Assembly: GCF_025751555.1 (NCBI RefSeq) | Contig: NZ_JAOWLB010000026.1 | Location: forward strand, 1 to 56,121 | DNA: 56,121 bases | DNA from: Ruegeria aquimaris | GTDB lineage: Bacteria; Pseudomonadota; Alphaproteobacteria; Rhodobacterales; Rhodobacteraceae | Direction of reading: 5' to 3' | Shown here: positions 38,376 to 46,703 of the stretch, piece after piece | How positions within the stretch are numbered: position 1 is the stretch's first letter | Layout of the letters: each line of letters opens with the position of its first letter | Translations under genes and position numbers: made by a program | The notes under the pieces: generated by a model | What the model was told of the DNA's origin: nothing | Database searches by the model: none | What the model saw: the letters and a program-made list of their open reading frames with translations, nothing else

Positions 38376-40052
38376 ATGATGATCATGCCGATTGGCTGTC
38401 GCGCTGCCGTGACACGCAACATTCTGGGTCGTGTGAAACGCACGGGCGAAACCTTCGCAAAGGCCGAAGACGGAGCGATGACCATTCTCGCACTTTTTCT
38501 GTTCCTTGCAATGGTCGGGGCCGCGGGTATCGGTGTCGATCTCATGCGGTTCGAGCAGAAGCGCGCCGCGCTCCAGTACACGCTGGATCGCGCGGTTCTG
38601 GCCGCCGCCGACCTCGACCAGTCGGTTCCGCCGGAGACTGTCGTCCGGTCCTATCTGGAGAAGGCAGGCCTGCTGGAATACCTGTCCAGTGTCGTCGTCG
38701 ACGAGGGGCTGGGGTACCGCAAGGTGTCGGCCACCGCCACCGCCGAGCTTCCAACCCATTTCATGAAACTCTCGGGTTATGACAGCCTGACCATCCCGGC
38801 AACCAGCACCGCCGAGGAAAGCATCGGCAATGTCGAGATTTCGCTTGTTCTAGATGTCTCGGGCTCGATGAACAGCAACAGCCGACTTTACAACCTGAAG
38901 ATCGCCGCCAAGGAATTCGTGGACCACATGCTGTCGGCGACCGAAGACGGTGCGGTTTCGATCTCGGTTATCCCCTATGCCAGCCAGGTCAATGCAGGCC
39001 CGGATTTGCTCCAGTTCTACAACGTCAGCACAGAACACAACTACTCGTATTGCGTGAACTTCATCGATGACGAATTTAGCCAGCCCGGCCTGTCGCGCAC
39101 GACGCCGCTGGAGCGCACTATGCATTTCGACCCGTTTACCTATTCCAAGGATCCGATCCAGACTCCGGTATGTCCGATACGGGCCAGCACTGCGATCCTG
39201 CCGTTTACGAATGATCAGACCGTCCTGGATACCTACATCGACGGAATGACCGCACGCGGCAACACGTCGATCGATATTGGCGCCAAATGGGGCATCGTCA
39301 TGCTCGACCCGAGTACCCGCAGCGTGATTGATGGCCTGATTACACAAAGCAAGGTTGATGTTTCCTTCTCGGGTCGCCCGTCGGCCTATGACTCTGGCGA
39401 TGTGCTCAAGGTTCTGATCGTGATGTCAGATGGTGAGAACACCGACCAGTATATGCTGAACCCGTCTCTGCGCACTGGCAATTCAAACGTCTGGTACAAT
39501 GCGTCGGAAGACGCGATCAGCGGCTCTCCGGACACCAACACCAAAAACGCCTTCAGCATCTACCATGACAACGGTGGGCACAACTATTACTGGCCGGACC
39601 AGAACAAGTGGTCTGACCACCCTTATGGCAATGGAACCAGCCCGGTCTGCGGATACGACTCTGGCGGCATTTACTCCTGCGCAGACAAGGACGAACCCGG
39701 CACTGCCGTGCGGCTGACCTATCCCGAGCTGCTCAACAAGGTGTCTCTGGCCTATAACGCCTATTACAACTACGAGTTTTCCAGCAGCGCCTGGGCCGAC
39801 TGGTACAGCTCTGCCCTGACCCGCAAGGAAGCCTCGGCCAAGGATCAGCGTACCAAGCACGTCTGCGACGCGGCCAAGGACCAAGGCGTCATTGTCTACT
39901 CCGTCGGTTTTGAGGCACCGGCAAACGGGCGTCGTGTCCTTCAGGACTGTGCGAGCTCGGACAGCCATTACTACGACGCCACCGGACTGGAAATCAGTGA
40001 CGCCTTCACCTCGATCGCATCGTCGATCCGTAAACTGAGGCTGACCCAATGA
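38376..40052 (+). CDS. TadG-like pilus assembly protein with von Willebrand factor A domain
   Basis: A 558-residue protein. An N-terminal hydrophobic segment ILALFLFLAMVGAAGIGVDL (about residues 36-55) with preceding EDGA is the Tad pilin-like motif (TadE/TadG, pilin-like pseudopilin of Flp pili). From about residue 150 a VWA domain follows with the MIDAS start SLVLDVSGSMNSNSRLYNLK and the later VLKVLIVMSDGENTDQYM. The ATG at 38376 has AGGTAGG upstream; the frame extends back to 38316 without a site. The last two-thirds include Asn/Tyr-rich text expected of an exposed domain, with several Cys. Overlaps the next gene by four bases (ATGA). Confidence 0.88.
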   Translation: MMIMPIGCRAAVTRNILGRVKRTGETFAKAEDGAMTILALFLFLAMVGAAGIGVDLMRFEQKRAALQYTLDRAVLAAADLDQSVPPETVVRSYLEKAGLLEYLSSVVVDEGLGYRKVSATATAELPTHFMKLSGYDSLTIPATSTAEESIGNVEISLVLDVSGSMNSNSRLYNLKIAAKEFVDHMLSATEDGAVSISVIPYASQVNAGPDLLQFYNVSTEHNYSYCVNFIDDEFSQPGLSRTTPLERTMHFDPFTYSKDPIQTPVCPIRASTAILPFTNDQTVLDTYIDGMTARGNTSIDIGAKWGIVMLDPSTRSVIDGLITQSKVDVSFSGRPSAYDSGDVLKVLIVMSDGENTDQYMLNPSLRTGNSNVWYNASEDAISGSPDTNTKNAFSIYHDNGGHNYYWPDQNKWSDHPYGNGTSPVCGYDSGGIYSCADKDEPGTAVRLTYPELLNKVSLAYNAYYNYEFSSSAWADWYSSALTRKEASAKDQRTKHVCDAAKDQGVIVYSVGFEAPANGRRVLQDCASSDSHYYDATGLEISDAFTSIASSIRKLRLTQ

Positions 40053-40582
40053 CACGCAAGCTGGCCAAGTTTCTACGCCGGTTCCGCAAGTGCGAGGACG
40101 GCAACGCCACGGTCGAATTCGTCATCGTCTTTCCGGCCGTTGTCGGCGTGATGCTGGCGGCGGTCGAACTGACCTTCATGACGCTCAACCATGCCATGCT
40201 GGAACGCGCGGTCGATATTGTGGTGCGCGACCTGCGCCTGAACACCGGAACCAACCCGGCGCATGACGTGCTGAAAGAACGGATTTGCGAAAAGGCGGTG
40301 TTCATCCGCAATTGCAGCACCAATCTCAAGCTGGAGATGGTCCGCCAGGATCCGTACGCAGGCATCACCTTGCCTGCCGTGCCGGATTGCACTGACCTTT
40401 CCGAAGAAGTCAAACCTGTGCGCCAATTCGAAAATGGTCAGGCGAACGAGCTGATGGTTCTGCGCGCCTGCGCAAAGATCAATCCGATCTTTCCCTCGTC
40501 GACCCTGGGTGCGACCCTGGCAAACGACGAAGGCCAATACGCCCTGACAGCCATGTCCGTCTTCGTGCAGGAGCCCTTGTAA
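40049..40582 (+). CDS. TadE-like pilus assembly protein
   Basis: A 177-residue TadE-type pseudopilin. The N-terminus has the short positively charged lead, then EDGNATVEFVIVFPAVVGVM near residues 16-35 with the conserved Glu, the hallmark of TadE/TadF, and a single hydrophobic helix. The remaining part is an exposed domain with four Cys (ICEKAVFIRNC, PDCTDL, LRACAK). It is processed and assembled with the Flp pilus machinery in other bacteria. Co-translated with TadG (ATGA overlap). Confidence 0.88.
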   Translation: MTRKLAKFLRRFRKCEDGNATVEFVIVFPAVVGVMLAAVELTFMTLNHAMLERAVDIVVRDLRLNTGTNPAHDVLKERICEKAVFIRNCSTNLKLEMVRQDPYAGITLPAVPDCTDLSEEVKPVRQFENGQANELMVLRACAKINPIFPSSTLGATLANDEGQYALTAMSVFVQEPL

Positions 40583-40586
40583 AGCC

Positions 40587-41138
40587 ATGTTGATAGATCG
40601 CATCAAGAAAAAACTGGCACAATTTCGGTCGAACGAAGAGGGATCCATCGCTGTCGAAGCGCTGTTGACGGTGCCGATCCTGTTCTGGACATTGATGATC
40701 GGCTACACATATTTCGACGGCTATCGCGATGCAGCCTCGAACGTGAAGGCCGCCTATACAATTGGTGACCTCATCTCGCGCGAAACCCGCACGATTGACG
40801 ATGCCTATATCGACTCGATGGTTCAGCTTTACGCTCGCATGGTCGGCACGCCCAACAATCTGCAAATGCGGGTCTCGTTGCTGCGATATGACAAGAAGCG
40901 TGACCGGCACCGGGTACGCTGGTCTGCGAACCGCGGGTTCCCGACCAGCCTCAGCAACGCAAATGTCGCCGAGATCAGCCCAAAACTGCCGCCGATGTCC
41001 GATCAGGATACTTTGATCCTTGTCGAGACCCGCAACACCTATCAGGCGCCCTTCAACGTCGGCCTGGACGATACGGTGATGGAGAGCTTCATCTTCACGC
41101 GACCGCGTTTTACCAACGAGATCGCCGGTAGCGTCTGA
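40587..41138 (+). CDS. TadE/TadF-like pilus protein
   Basis: A 183-residue pseudopilin-like protein starting with a basic region and then EEGSIAVEALLTVPILFWTL near residues 17-36: the Glu-bearing hydrophobic helix of TadE/TadF proteins. The rest (VKAAYTIGDLISRETRTIDD onward) lacks Cys and has no enzyme motif. It follows the TadE-like gene by four bases; GGAG lies about 17 bases upstream. The other Tad machinery genes (tadA, tadB, tadC, rcpA) are not in the window. Confidence 0.85.
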   Translation: MLIDRIKKKLAQFRSNEEGSIAVEALLTVPILFWTLMIGYTYFDGYRDAASNVKAAYTIGDLISRETRTIDDAYIDSMVQLYARMVGTPNNLQMRVSLLRYDKKRDRHRVRWSANRGFPTSLSNANVAEISPKLPPMSDQDTLILVETRNTYQAPFNVGLDDTVMESFIFTRPRFTNEIAGSV

Positions 41139-41141
41139 CGC

Positions 41142-41627
41142 TCAGCGCGGCAGGGTTCCGTCCCGTTCCGCCAGCATGGCCGAGATCATCTCGGCCATGA
41201 ATTTTGTCTGGGATCCGGGTGTGACCCCGCCAACCCCGATGCGACGGCCAAGCCGCCACCACAGACCGGGCCGCCAGGCGCGGAGTGCGGGCGCCCGCGT
41301 GCGGATCAGAAACCCGTTGGACGGTTTGAACGCAAAAGCCCCGCGCTCGACCTGTTCGATATCTTCGATGCGGGCGATCACTTCGCCAGTGCCGGTGCGC
41401 AGTTCGCTGTCGGTAAGCTCGACCCGCCCTGCTGTCGCGGCATACATGCTTTGCGCCATCCACAGCGAGCCCGCGCCAAGCGCGATCAGGAAAACCTGCC
41501 ACATCAGCGGCGGCGGCGTCATCAGCGCCACATAGATCAGCAGCACCCCCAGTGCGACAAGCATCACCAGAGCCAGCCACCGCCGCGGCGCCGAAGCCTC
41601 TACTACCGCCAGTACCTCGTCCTGCAT
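41142..41627 (-). CDS. two-helix membrane protein of unknown function
   Basis: A 161-residue protein with two hydrophobic segments near residues 18-36 and 42-56 (ALVMLVALGVLLIYVALM and VFLIALGAGSLWMAQ), then a soluble part with RVELTDSELRTGTGEVIARI, a pattern seen in small membrane proteins with a PH-like domain. I chose ATG 41627 (MQDEVLAVVE). Convergent with the pilus gene, whose stop is 4 bases from this stop. Function unknown. Confidence 0.7.
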   Translation of the reverse strand: MQDEVLAVVEASAPRRWLALVMLVALGVLLIYVALMTPPPLMWQVFLIALGAGSLWMAQSMYAATAGRVELTDSELRTGTGEVIARIEDIEQVERGAFAFKPSNGFLIRTRAPALRAWRPGLWWRLGRRIGVGGVTPGSQTKFMAEMISAMLAERDGTLPR

Positions 41628-41724
41628 GTTCCGATCCTTTGCTGTTCCGCCTCCCATATCCGATCACGGGCCGCCGGAACAGACCCATTGCCCTACCCAC
41701 AAACCCCGAGTTAGCGTGCCGGTC

Positions 41725-42900
41725 ATGAGTTACCCAGCCAACCGCCCCAACCCCAGACTCGATAGCGATGCCCAGGCGGGCATCGACGTGACCGAGGACT
41801 TCGAACGTTTCTCGCAGCGCAATGATGTATTCACCCGCGCCATGTGGGACGATGGGGTGAAGTCGAAACAGACCCAGTCTTTCTTCGCCTCCTACCGGAT
41901 GGAAGCGATCCCGCGCCGGGGCGACGGGTTCACCCAGCGCGATTTCGCGCTGCGCAACGCGTCCTGGCTGATCTCGGATGTCGTGACCAACCGGCACGCC
42001 GCCGAAGGCCGACGCGAAGGCTTTCAGGCCCCGATCAGCAATGACACGCCGGTTGCGCCGCAACGGGTCGACATAGACGAGCCGGCCCGCATGAGCACCG
42101 AAATCAAGCGTATCGCTCGGTTCTTCGGCGCCGACCTGTGCGGCATCACCGGCATGGACGAGCGCTGGCTCTATACCGCGCGTGTCGATGTGCGGGACAT
42201 GACCGAGGCGCCCCTCGGTCTGCCCGAGGGCATGACCTCGGTCATCGTGCTGGGTCACGAGATGGAGGCCGATCTTGTCGCCACCTACCCCTCGGCTCTG
42301 GCCGGGGCCGCGACGGGACGCGAATACAGCCATGAGGCGGCCGTGGTGATGCAACTGGCCGCCTATATCCGCAACCTGGGCTACGAGGCGACCGCCTCGA
42401 TGAACGACACCGGATTGGTCATTCCTTATGCGATCCAGGCCGGGCTGGGCGAGTACGCCCGCAACCAGATGGTGATCACGCCGGAATTCGGGCCGCGGCT
42501 GAGATTTTCCAAGATCTTCACCAATCTGCCGCTGGCCCATGACGTAGCCCGCCCGCTAGGCGTGCGCGCCTTTTGCGACATCTGTACGAAATGTGCCGAT
42601 GCCTGCCCGGTCAAGGCCCTGCCCTATGGCCCGCCCTCGACCGAGACCGCCAATGTCTCGGCCATACGGGGCGTACGCAAATGGACCTCTGACGCCGAGA
42701 AATGCTTCTCCTTCTGGGCCAAACTGTCATCGGATTGCGCCATCTGCATGCGAGTCTGCCCGTTCAACCGCGATTACTCCCGACGCCGACACCGGCTGTG
42801 GCTGAAACTGGCGCTGTCGCCGCTGCGCAAACTGGCCTTGCGACTCGCGACGAGTCACGGGGCACGCGCAAAACCGGCGGATTGGTGGGCGGGCGTCTAG
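41725..42900 (+). CDS. reductive dehalogenase-like cobamide/4Fe-4S protein
   Basis: A 391-residue protein in the RdhA/QueG-like superfamily. The N-terminal region (SQRNDVFTRAMWDDGVKSKQ) and the cobamide-type core (EIKRIARFFGADLCGITGMD near residue 117, ILGHEMEADLV-like text near 175, PYAIQAGLGEYARNQMVITP near 235) match the reductive dehalogenase family. Two cubane clusters are clear near the end: CDICTKCADACP and CAICMRVCP with an upstream Cys in EKCFSFW. It has no twin-arginine signal and no small membrane partner, so it is a soluble non-respiratory type. No enzyme activity can be assigned from sequence. Start ATG 41725; its stop TAG shares CTAG with the convergent GMC gene. Confidence 0.85.
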   Translation: MSYPANRPNPRLDSDAQAGIDVTEDFERFSQRNDVFTRAMWDDGVKSKQTQSFFASYRMEAIPRRGDGFTQRDFALRNASWLISDVVTNRHAAEGRREGFQAPISNDTPVAPQRVDIDEPARMSTEIKRIARFFGADLCGITGMDERWLYTARVDVRDMTEAPLGLPEGMTSVIVLGHEMEADLVATYPSALAGAATGREYSHEAAVVMQLAAYIRNLGYEATASMNDTGLVIPYAIQAGLGEYARNQMVITPEFGPRLRFSKIFTNLPLAHDVARPLGVRAFCDICTKCADACPVKALPYGPPSTETANVSAIRGVRKWTSDAEKCFSFWAKLSSDCAICMRVCPFNRDYSRRRHRLWLKLALSPLRKLALRLATSHGARAKPADWWAGV

Positions 42901-44318
42901 ACGACCTTGACCAGATGATCTGCAAGCCGCAGCGCGAATTGAACAATCGCCAAGGTCGGATTGTTGTAACCTGCCGTGGTGTACAGGGAGGATCCGGCCA
43001 CATAGAGGTTCTCGGCTCCGAACACCTTGCAGTTGCCGTCAACCACGCCATACCGTGGTGAGTACGACATCCGCGTTCCCCCCATGTGGTGATACCCGGC
43101 CAGAATGTCGTCGTCGGGGTACTCGTCCCCCTGATAGACCCAATCGCGCAACTGGAGCCGGCCCAGGTTCTCCCTCAGAATGAAGGCGTTGAATTGCTGG
43201 GTCGAGGCCAGCATGGTTTCCCGGTCGATGCTCGCCTTGCGCCAATGCAGTTCCGACTGCGGAACTCCGAAACGGTCCACCGCGCGGTCGGACAGGGCCA
43301 CCCTGTTTTCACGATTTGGCGCCTGCTCCCAGGCGGCCTGAAACCGATAGGAGCAAATCAGCTTCTTGCCCGCCAGATCCGCCGCCCAGGCGCCGACACC
43401 CGGGGCCACACACAGCAGATCCTTGATCAACCGCTTGGTCGTGCTGTCGCCTTGTTCTTCGACGACCACGCCACAGCCCATGATCCCCAGGGCCTTTTGC
43501 ATTTTTTCGGTCAGCGCAAAGTACAGGTTGGCCTGGTCCCAGGATTTGATCAACGCTTCGCCGATTATGAAATGAGGATGTTCCATCCAGTACCGGCCGA
43601 TCGGCAGATCGCGGTCAAAGAAGCTGCCGCCATGCAAACGCTCCATCCACAAGAGCTGCCGGGAATTGTCTATCCCGCCCATGGCGAACACCACGGAATT
43701 GGCGCGGATCTCAAGGTCCTGATCAGCATAATTCCTGAGCTTGACCGAGCGCACCCGCCTGTCCGCGCCGGTCAGATCGGTGAAATTGCAGTTCAGGAAC
43801 AGGTCGATGTTTTTCGAGCTTTCGATCTCGGCCTGAAACTTCTCCCCGAACCGGACGGGGGGCGAATATTTGAAATCCACCTGGCGCAGACCAAGCTCTT
43901 CGTCCACCAGCCGGTCCCGGTAGTCGGAACTGATCTCGACGATCTCGCAGGCCTCGGCCAGATAGGGCAGGATATCGTCATGCGAGATGGGCCAGCGAAA
44001 ATCATCGCCCAGATACCCTCGATTGAAATCCGTCGGCTCAAACGAACGGCAATACCCGCCCCAATGGTTGGTTGAGCCGCCAAAATACCGCAGCCGCGCG
44101 ATATCCAGGTCGAAGTAAGGGTCGCCAATTGTCTGCCCGGCATAGATCTCTTGCGAATCGTCCTCATAGTCCAGCCCGCCGCCTTCGCACAACGCCACGC
44201 GCTTGCCTGCGCGCCCCAGGCGTATGGCAAGCGTAATTCCGGCAGCCCCCGCCCCCAAAATACAGACGTCATACTGCTGTTCTGGCGTCAGCGGACCCTT
44301 GGCGAAATCGAAAAGCAT
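42897..44318 (-). CDS. GMC-type oxidoreductase, sugar/alcohol dehydrogenase-like
   Basis: A 473-residue FAD enzyme. The N-terminal fold is YDVCILGAGAAGITLAIRLG near residues 16-35, a second motif LRYFGGSTNHWGGYCRSFEP near 77-96 holds the FAD loop, and the C-terminal GMC catalytic part has AGYHHMGGTRMSYSPRYGVV (His) and SSLYTTAGYNNPTLAIVQFA (Asn). This is the subgroup related to gluconate/ fructose-type dehydrogenase large subunits rather than BetA. Its ATG overlaps the stop of a 41-residue protein by one base (TGATG). In known relatives a small Tat-bearing subunit carries the large one across the membrane. Substrate unknown. Confidence 0.9.
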   Translation of the reverse strand: MLFDFAKGPLTPEQQYDVCILGAGAAGITLAIRLGRAGKRVALCEGGGLDYEDDSQEIYAGQTIGDPYFDLDIARLRYFGGSTNHWGGYCRSFEPTDFNRGYLGDDFRWPISHDDILPYLAEACEIVEISSDYRDRLVDEELGLRQVDFKYSPPVRFGEKFQAEIESSKNIDLFLNCNFTDLTGADRRVRSVKLRNYADQDLEIRANSVVFAMGGIDNSRQLLWMERLHGGSFFDRDLPIGRYWMEHPHFIIGEALIKSWDQANLYFALTEKMQKALGIMGCGVVVEEQGDSTTKRLIKDLLCVAPGVGAWAADLAGKKLICSYRFQAAWEQAPNRENRVALSDRAVDRFGVPQSELHWRKASIDRETMLASTQQFNAFILRENLGRLQLRDWVYQGDEYPDDDILAGYHHMGGTRMSYSPRYGVVDGNCKVFGAENLYVAGSSLYTTAGYNNPTLAIVQFALRLADHLVKVV

Positions 44319-44443
44319 CAGACGTCCTCATCCCTGAGGAGCCAACCACTCTTGATCCGCTGCGGAAAATAGCGCCGGAACAATGGAACATGGCCTAGCG
44401 AAAGCGCCAGCAGGCTCGCGATGGAAAAAGTGCGTCGATTCAT
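44318..44443 (-). CDS. 41-residue twin-arginine-like microprotein coupled to the GMC oxidoreductase
   Basis: A short gene with an excellent ribosome site: TTAAGGAGAACGATTT precedes the ATG at 44443. The product begins MNRRTFSIASLLALSLGHVP, a twin-arginine followed by a hydrophobic stretch as in Tat signals, and ends after LFRRYFPQRIKSGWLLRDED plus Val. Its TGA overlaps the oxidoreductase ATG by one base, so the two are co-translated. I infer a small partner that guides or anchors the oxidoreductase, by analogy with the Tat-bearing small subunits of related dehydrogenases; it lacks the normal length and conserved motifs of those subunits. Alternatively it is only a leader for translational coupling. 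Confidence 0.65.
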   Translation of the reverse strand: MNRRTFSIASLLALSLGHVPLFRRYFPQRIKSGWLLRDEDV

Positions 44444-44633
44444 AAATCGTTCTCCTTAAGCACCTCAATCCATAACAGATTATCGCAAAACAAGCATGTC
44501 CTGCCCCACTTCGGAACGCGCAGAGCGACAATGACCTGTCCTGATCCTGATTGTAACCTGATCCACAAATGCGACCGACGGCGCCAACCCGGCTGTGTTC
44601 ATTCTTGCACAGGCACCGTGTCGTTTGACTCGT

Positions 44634-44661
44634 TTGTTCGACGGCAACCGCGTCCTATGTT
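44634..44661 (+). promoter_or_regulatory. candidate promoter of pirin gene
   Basis: TTGTTC (44634-44639) and TATGTT (44656-44661) with 16 bases between, ending 32 bases before the ATG at 44694. Recognised by eye; weak. Confidence 0.3.
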
Positions 44662-44693
44662 TGCTGAAACACCAACCTGACAGAGGTTTGACC

Positions 44694-45605
44694 ATGTCCA
44701 TCCGACCGATCCTTGAAACCCGCCGCGCGACGCCAGCACTCGAAGGCGCGGGCGTCAAGCTGCACCGGGCCTTCGGTTTCCAGGACCCCACGGAACTGGA
44801 TCCGTTCCTGCTGTTTGACGATTTCCGCAACGAGTATCCGCAGGACTATCTGCGCGGCTTCCCCTGGCACCCGCATCGCGGCATCGAGACCATCACCTAT
44901 GTGCTGTCAGGCACCGTCGATCACGGCGACTCTCTGGGCAATACCGGCACATTGGGCGCAGGCGACGTGCAATGGATGACCGCCGGATCGGGCATCCTGC
45001 ATCAGGAGATGCCCAAGGGGAACGCGCAGGGTCAGATGCATGGCTTCCAGCTCTGGGGCAACCTTCCGGCGGCGCAGAAGATGACTGCCCCCCGCTATCA
45101 GGATGTGCGCGGCACCGAGATTCCCGAGATCATCGACGACGACGGCACAAGGGTGAAAGTGATCGTGGGCACGTTCTGGGGCAAGACCGGCCCGGTGGAC
45201 GGCATAGCCGCCGATCCGCAATACCTCGACATCTTCGTTCCGGCGGGGGTCCGGAAGACGTTCCGGATCGACACCTACCGCCGCGCCTTTGCCTATGTGT
45301 TCGAAGGCGCCGGAGCCTTTGCCGATGCCTCGACCCCCACCGGCGTGCTGTTGGAAAAGGAGGTTGCGGGGCAAGAGGTCAACATTCGTGACCTGTCCGG
45401 CAACCGCACCCTGATCCGCTTCGGGACCGGCGACGAGGTGACGGTTCAGGCCGGGCCCGACGGGGTGCGCTTTTTGCTGATCTCGGGCGCGCCGATTGCC
45501 GAACCCGTCGCCTGGCACGGACCAATCGTGATGAACACGCAGGAAGAGCTGATGCAGGCGATGCGCGATCTGCGCAACGGCACATTCATCCGCCCCGCAC
45601 ACTGA
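44694..45605 (+). CDS. pirin family protein
   Basis: A 303-residue bicupin. The N-terminal pirin domain has the metal-binding pattern FPWHPHRGIETITYVLSG near residues 60-77 (His-x-His) with the later HQEMPKGNAQGQMHGFQLW containing His and Glu. The C-terminal cupin follows from about 180 (DIFVPAGVRKTFRIDTYRRA). Bacterial pirins may be quercetinase-like or regulatory; the function here is unresolved. ATG 44694 has AGAGG upstream; the frame extends back to 44595. A TetR gene converges from the right. Confidence 0.93.
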   Translation: MSIRPILETRRATPALEGAGVKLHRAFGFQDPTELDPFLLFDDFRNEYPQDYLRGFPWHPHRGIETITYVLSGTVDHGDSLGNTGTLGAGDVQWMTAGSGILHQEMPKGNAQGQMHGFQLWGNLPAAQKMTAPRYQDVRGTEIPEIIDDDGTRVKVIVGTFWGKTGPVDGIAADPQYLDIFVPAGVRKTFRIDTYRRAFAYVFEGAGAFADASTPTGVLLEKEVAGQEVNIRDLSGNRTLIRFGTGDEVTVQAGPDGVRFLLISGAPIAEPVAWHGPIVMNTQEELMQAMRDLRNGTFIRPAH

Positions 45606-45629
45606 GACCCGCGCCGCGTGACCTGTTGG

Positions 45630-46214
45630 TTACGCGGCAACCGCCTTGCGCACCATGTCCCAGTAGATGCCCTCGACCTGATCCAGCGACAGGCGCCCGC
45701 CCGCGCGGTACCAGGTATTGACCCCGTTCAGCATCGCGATCACCGCCAGGGTCGCGATCTTGGTATCCGGGACCTCGAAAAGCCTCTCAGACACCCCTGC
45801 GCGCAGAATCGCTTCCAGATCATCCTCGTAGCGCTTGCGCAGCGCCTCGATGGTGGCAAAATTTTCGGGCGTCAGATTGCGCAGCTCCATATAGGCGATG
45901 AACACCTCGTCGGGCCGGTCCAGATGGAACCGGATGTGAAAGCCGACGAAATCGCGCAACCGGGTCATCGCGTCGCCGCTTGCCCGATCCGCCCGGGCTC
46001 CCAGCAACTCGTCCATGTGGCGGAGCATCAGACCAAAAAGCAGGCTCTGCTTGTCCGGCGTATAGTTATAGAGCGCACCCGCCTGTACCCCCACCTCGCC
46101 AGCAATCTGGCGCATCGACACGGCCGCAAATCCGTGCCGCGCAAACAGCCTGAGCGCCGCGTCCTGGATGCGCGGGCCGGTGATGTCGGAATGAGAGCCT
46201 TGGGTACGTGCCAT
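45630..46214 (-). CDS. TetR-family transcriptional regulator
   Basis: A 194-residue repressor. The N-terminal TetR HTH is visible in ALRLFARHGFAAVSMRQIAG and VGVQAGALYNYTPDKQSLLF (residues 20-60). The rest is an all-helical ligand domain (RLRDFVGFHIRFHLDRPDEV, LAVIAMLNGVNTWYRAGGRL) as in regulators of fatty-acid or acyl-CoA genes. A long palindrome lies 11 bases upstream of the start, see the operator entry. The ligand is unknown. Confidence 0.93.
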   Translation of the reverse strand: MARTQGSHSDITGPRIQDAALRLFARHGFAAVSMRQIAGEVGVQAGALYNYTPDKQSLLFGLMLRHMDELLGARADRASGDAMTRLRDFVGFHIRFHLDRPDEVFIAYMELRNLTPENFATIEALRKRYEDDLEAILRAGVSERLFEVPDTKIATLAVIAMLNGVNTWYRAGGRLSLDQVEGIYWDMVRKAVAA

Positions 46215-46224
46215 ATCCCCACGC

Positions 46225-46246
46225 TATCTGAACATACGTTCAGATA
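46225..46246. promoter_or_regulatory. palindromic operator for the TetR regulator
   Basis: A 22-base perfect inverted repeat: 9-base arm TATCTGAAC, 4-base spacer ATAC, and arm GTTCAGATA. It is 11 bases before the TetR start codon and ahead of the divergent lipoprotein gene at 46317, which fits autorepression of both. Confidence 0.75.
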
Positions 46247-46316
46247 AAAGCCCCACTTGCGCCAAACCCCTGAAAGCGCGACAAGGGCTTGGAAATCAGC
46301 AACTCCCGTCAACCGC

Positions 46317-46580
46317 ATGCTCCGCTTTTGCCTCATCTCGCTCGTCCTGATCACGGCCTGCACCCAGGTTCCGGAACTGGATGAACATATCGGGCCAGAG
46401 TTGCAGGGAAAACCCTTTCCCAAGCTGGTTTCGCTGGATCAGACGCTAGGTCCGCCCGCCGATCCCGAGGACGAGGCGCAAAAGCTGGCCGAAAGCCTCG
46501 ACGGTCGGCGCGCGGCGCTGCAGGCCAAGGCGCAGCGCCTGCGGCAAGCCGTGCCCGACGAGGGCGAAGACACGGAGTGA
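46317..46580 (+). CDS. small lipoprotein
   Basis: An 87-residue protein. The N-terminus (MLRFCLISLVLITACTQVPE) is a lipoprotein signal with lipobox LITAC, Cys near residue 15. The mature part has ELDEHIGPELQGKPFPKLVS and a charged C-terminal helix (AESLDGRRAALQAKAQRLRQ). Probably outer-membrane anchored. An ATG at 46257 lies in frame but the signal begins at 46317. Divergent from TetR; possibly its target. Confidence 0.75.
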   Translation: MLRFCLISLVLITACTQVPELDEHIGPELQGKPFPKLVSLDQTLGPPADPEDEAQKLAESLDGRRAALQAKAQRLRQAVPDEGEDTE

Positions 46581-46703
46581 CCAAAACCATCACCGAATAG
46601 CGGTGCCACACGTTGCACGGACCCGCCGATCCGGCTAAGGCACGCAATCAGGGTGGCGGTCGGACAAGGTCCGCGCCGAGGGTGAGCAGAAAGGACTGAT
46701 AAG

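Noticed and set aside
46581-46703. Possible riboswitch in front of hom
   Set aside because: Some hairpin potential (GGACAAGGTCC) but no conserved SAM or threonine-type leader pattern could be recognised.
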